Of a stretch of 64,000 bases of DNA, positions 63,624 to 64,000 are shown piece after piece. How positions within the stretch are numbered: the first letter of the stretch is position 1; the number at the start of each line of letters is the position of its first letter. The stretch is from Massilia oculi (GTDB lineage Bacteria > Pseudomonadota > Gammaproteobacteria > Burkholderiales > Burkholderiaceae_D): contig NZ_CP029343.1 in NCBI RefSeq assembly GCF_003143515.1, forward strand, positions 3,534,001 through 3,598,000. Reading direction: 5' to 3'. The notes under the pieces were generated by a model. It saw only the letters and a list, made by a program, of their open reading frames with translations, was not told the DNA's origin and ran no database searches. The position numbers were made by a program, and so were the translations under genes.

Positions 63624-64000
63624 GCTTCGTTTCAAACGTGGTGTGGTGCGCGGCGGTCGTCCAAGCGATCCGTGCCGGCTTATTGGCGAGAGCACAGGCC
63701 ACTACGTTGGAGTGCCTGCGAGTGAGCATGGCTCGTACCCAGTCAGCTAGTTGTCCCGATTTTCCTTCCACGCGCAGCATGTAGGTTCGTGCGCACTCCA
63801 CCAGCAAGCGACGCAGATTCTTGTCGCCGCGTTTGCTGATGCCTAACAGGGTGTTCCTGTCGCCCGTGCTGTGCTGGCGTGGCACCAAGCCTACGGAAGC
63901 GGCGAAGTCGCGACCGCAGCGGTATTGCTTTCCATCGCCCAATTCGCTTGCGAGGACGCTTGCCGTGATCGGCCCAATGCCGGGTACGGTCAACAATCGC
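63604..64000 (-). mobile_element. IS110-family transposase, C-terminal part (5' end outside window)
   Basis: The visible 131 or so residues are the C-terminal transposase_20-type domain of IS110/IS1111 elements: LLTVPGIGPITASVLASELG (helix-hairpin-helix-like), then FAASVGLVPRQHSTGDRN, GISKRGDKNLRRLLVECART and the tail with AMLTRRHSNVVACALANKPA. The frame is open to the window edge, so the N-terminal DEDD catalytic part lies to the right. No flanking direct repeat or clear terminal inverted repeat is visible, which is normal for IS110. The left end of the element should lie within about 63400-63600, near a palindrome. Confidence 0.87.

Overview
The window is a chromosomal stretch of a high-GC beta-proteobacterium. 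The evidence is the linked pgk-pyk-fba and purC-purE-purK genes followed by a long Sua5-type tsaC, the zinc-finger/yheT pair, strong third-position GC, and many c-di-GMP and hybrid-kinase genes. Together these look most like Oxalobacteraceae (Massilia, Telluria or Janthinobacterium relatives). That placement comes from gene content, not from an alignment. I see no rRNA, tRNA, CRISPR array or prophage. The only mobile DNA is the 3' end of an IS110-type transposase at the right edge.

Region by region: 1-3067 holds an incomplete conserved gene, a YheT-type hydrolase and a small zinc-finger protein on the minus strand, then an azlCD-type amino-acid exporter. 3119-10777 is a plus-strand housekeeping block: lower glycolysis (pgk, pyk, fba), purine synthesis (purC, purE, purK) and tRNA t6A synthesis (tsaC/Sua5). 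11037-21366 carries envelope and surface functions: a GDSL lipoprotein broken by a stop codon, OmpW, a PAS-GGDEF-EAL protein, a DUF5916-like protein, a PAP2 phosphatase lipoprotein and an MpaB-like protein. 21367-28965 is metabolic and stress-related: glutaryl-CoA dehydrogenase, flavin reductase, MsrA, a cyclopropane-fatty-acid-synthase-like enzyme, a hemerythrin-PdxH fusion, TcdA, an FKBP isomerase and cysteine synthase. 28972-33823 holds an ArsR-CDF metal-resistance operon under a large palindrome, an M16 peptidase and a CinA-type amidohydrolase. 34133-41152 has a hybrid kinase translationally coupled to a REC-PAS-GGDEF-EAL-REC protein, a glutaredoxin, and a divergent SDR/AraC pair. 41210-46984 has two paralogous polytopic membrane proteins flanking a GT2 glycosyltransferase, plus thiL. 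47124-54064 has malic enzyme and a GDP-rhamnose cluster (gmd, rmd and two glycosyltransferases, one frameshifted). 54091-60760 has an HD-GYP regulator coupled to an MHYT hybrid kinase, and a SPINDLY-like TPR glycosyltransferase. 61128-64000 has an NHL-repeat lipoprotein and the IS110 fragment.

How the genes work together: four proteins make, break or sense c-di-GMP or feed such circuits, and they sit close to two sugar-transfer clusters. This fits an organism that adjusts its surface polysaccharide or motility by c-di-GMP, although the link is inferred from proximity. TsaC and TcdA are the first and last steps of ct6A tRNA modification but are about 16 kb apart. The most unusual items are the hemerythrin-PdxH fusion, the 46-bp palindrome that contains the arsR start codon, the twin membrane proteins around a GT2, and two genes each broken by a single lesion.
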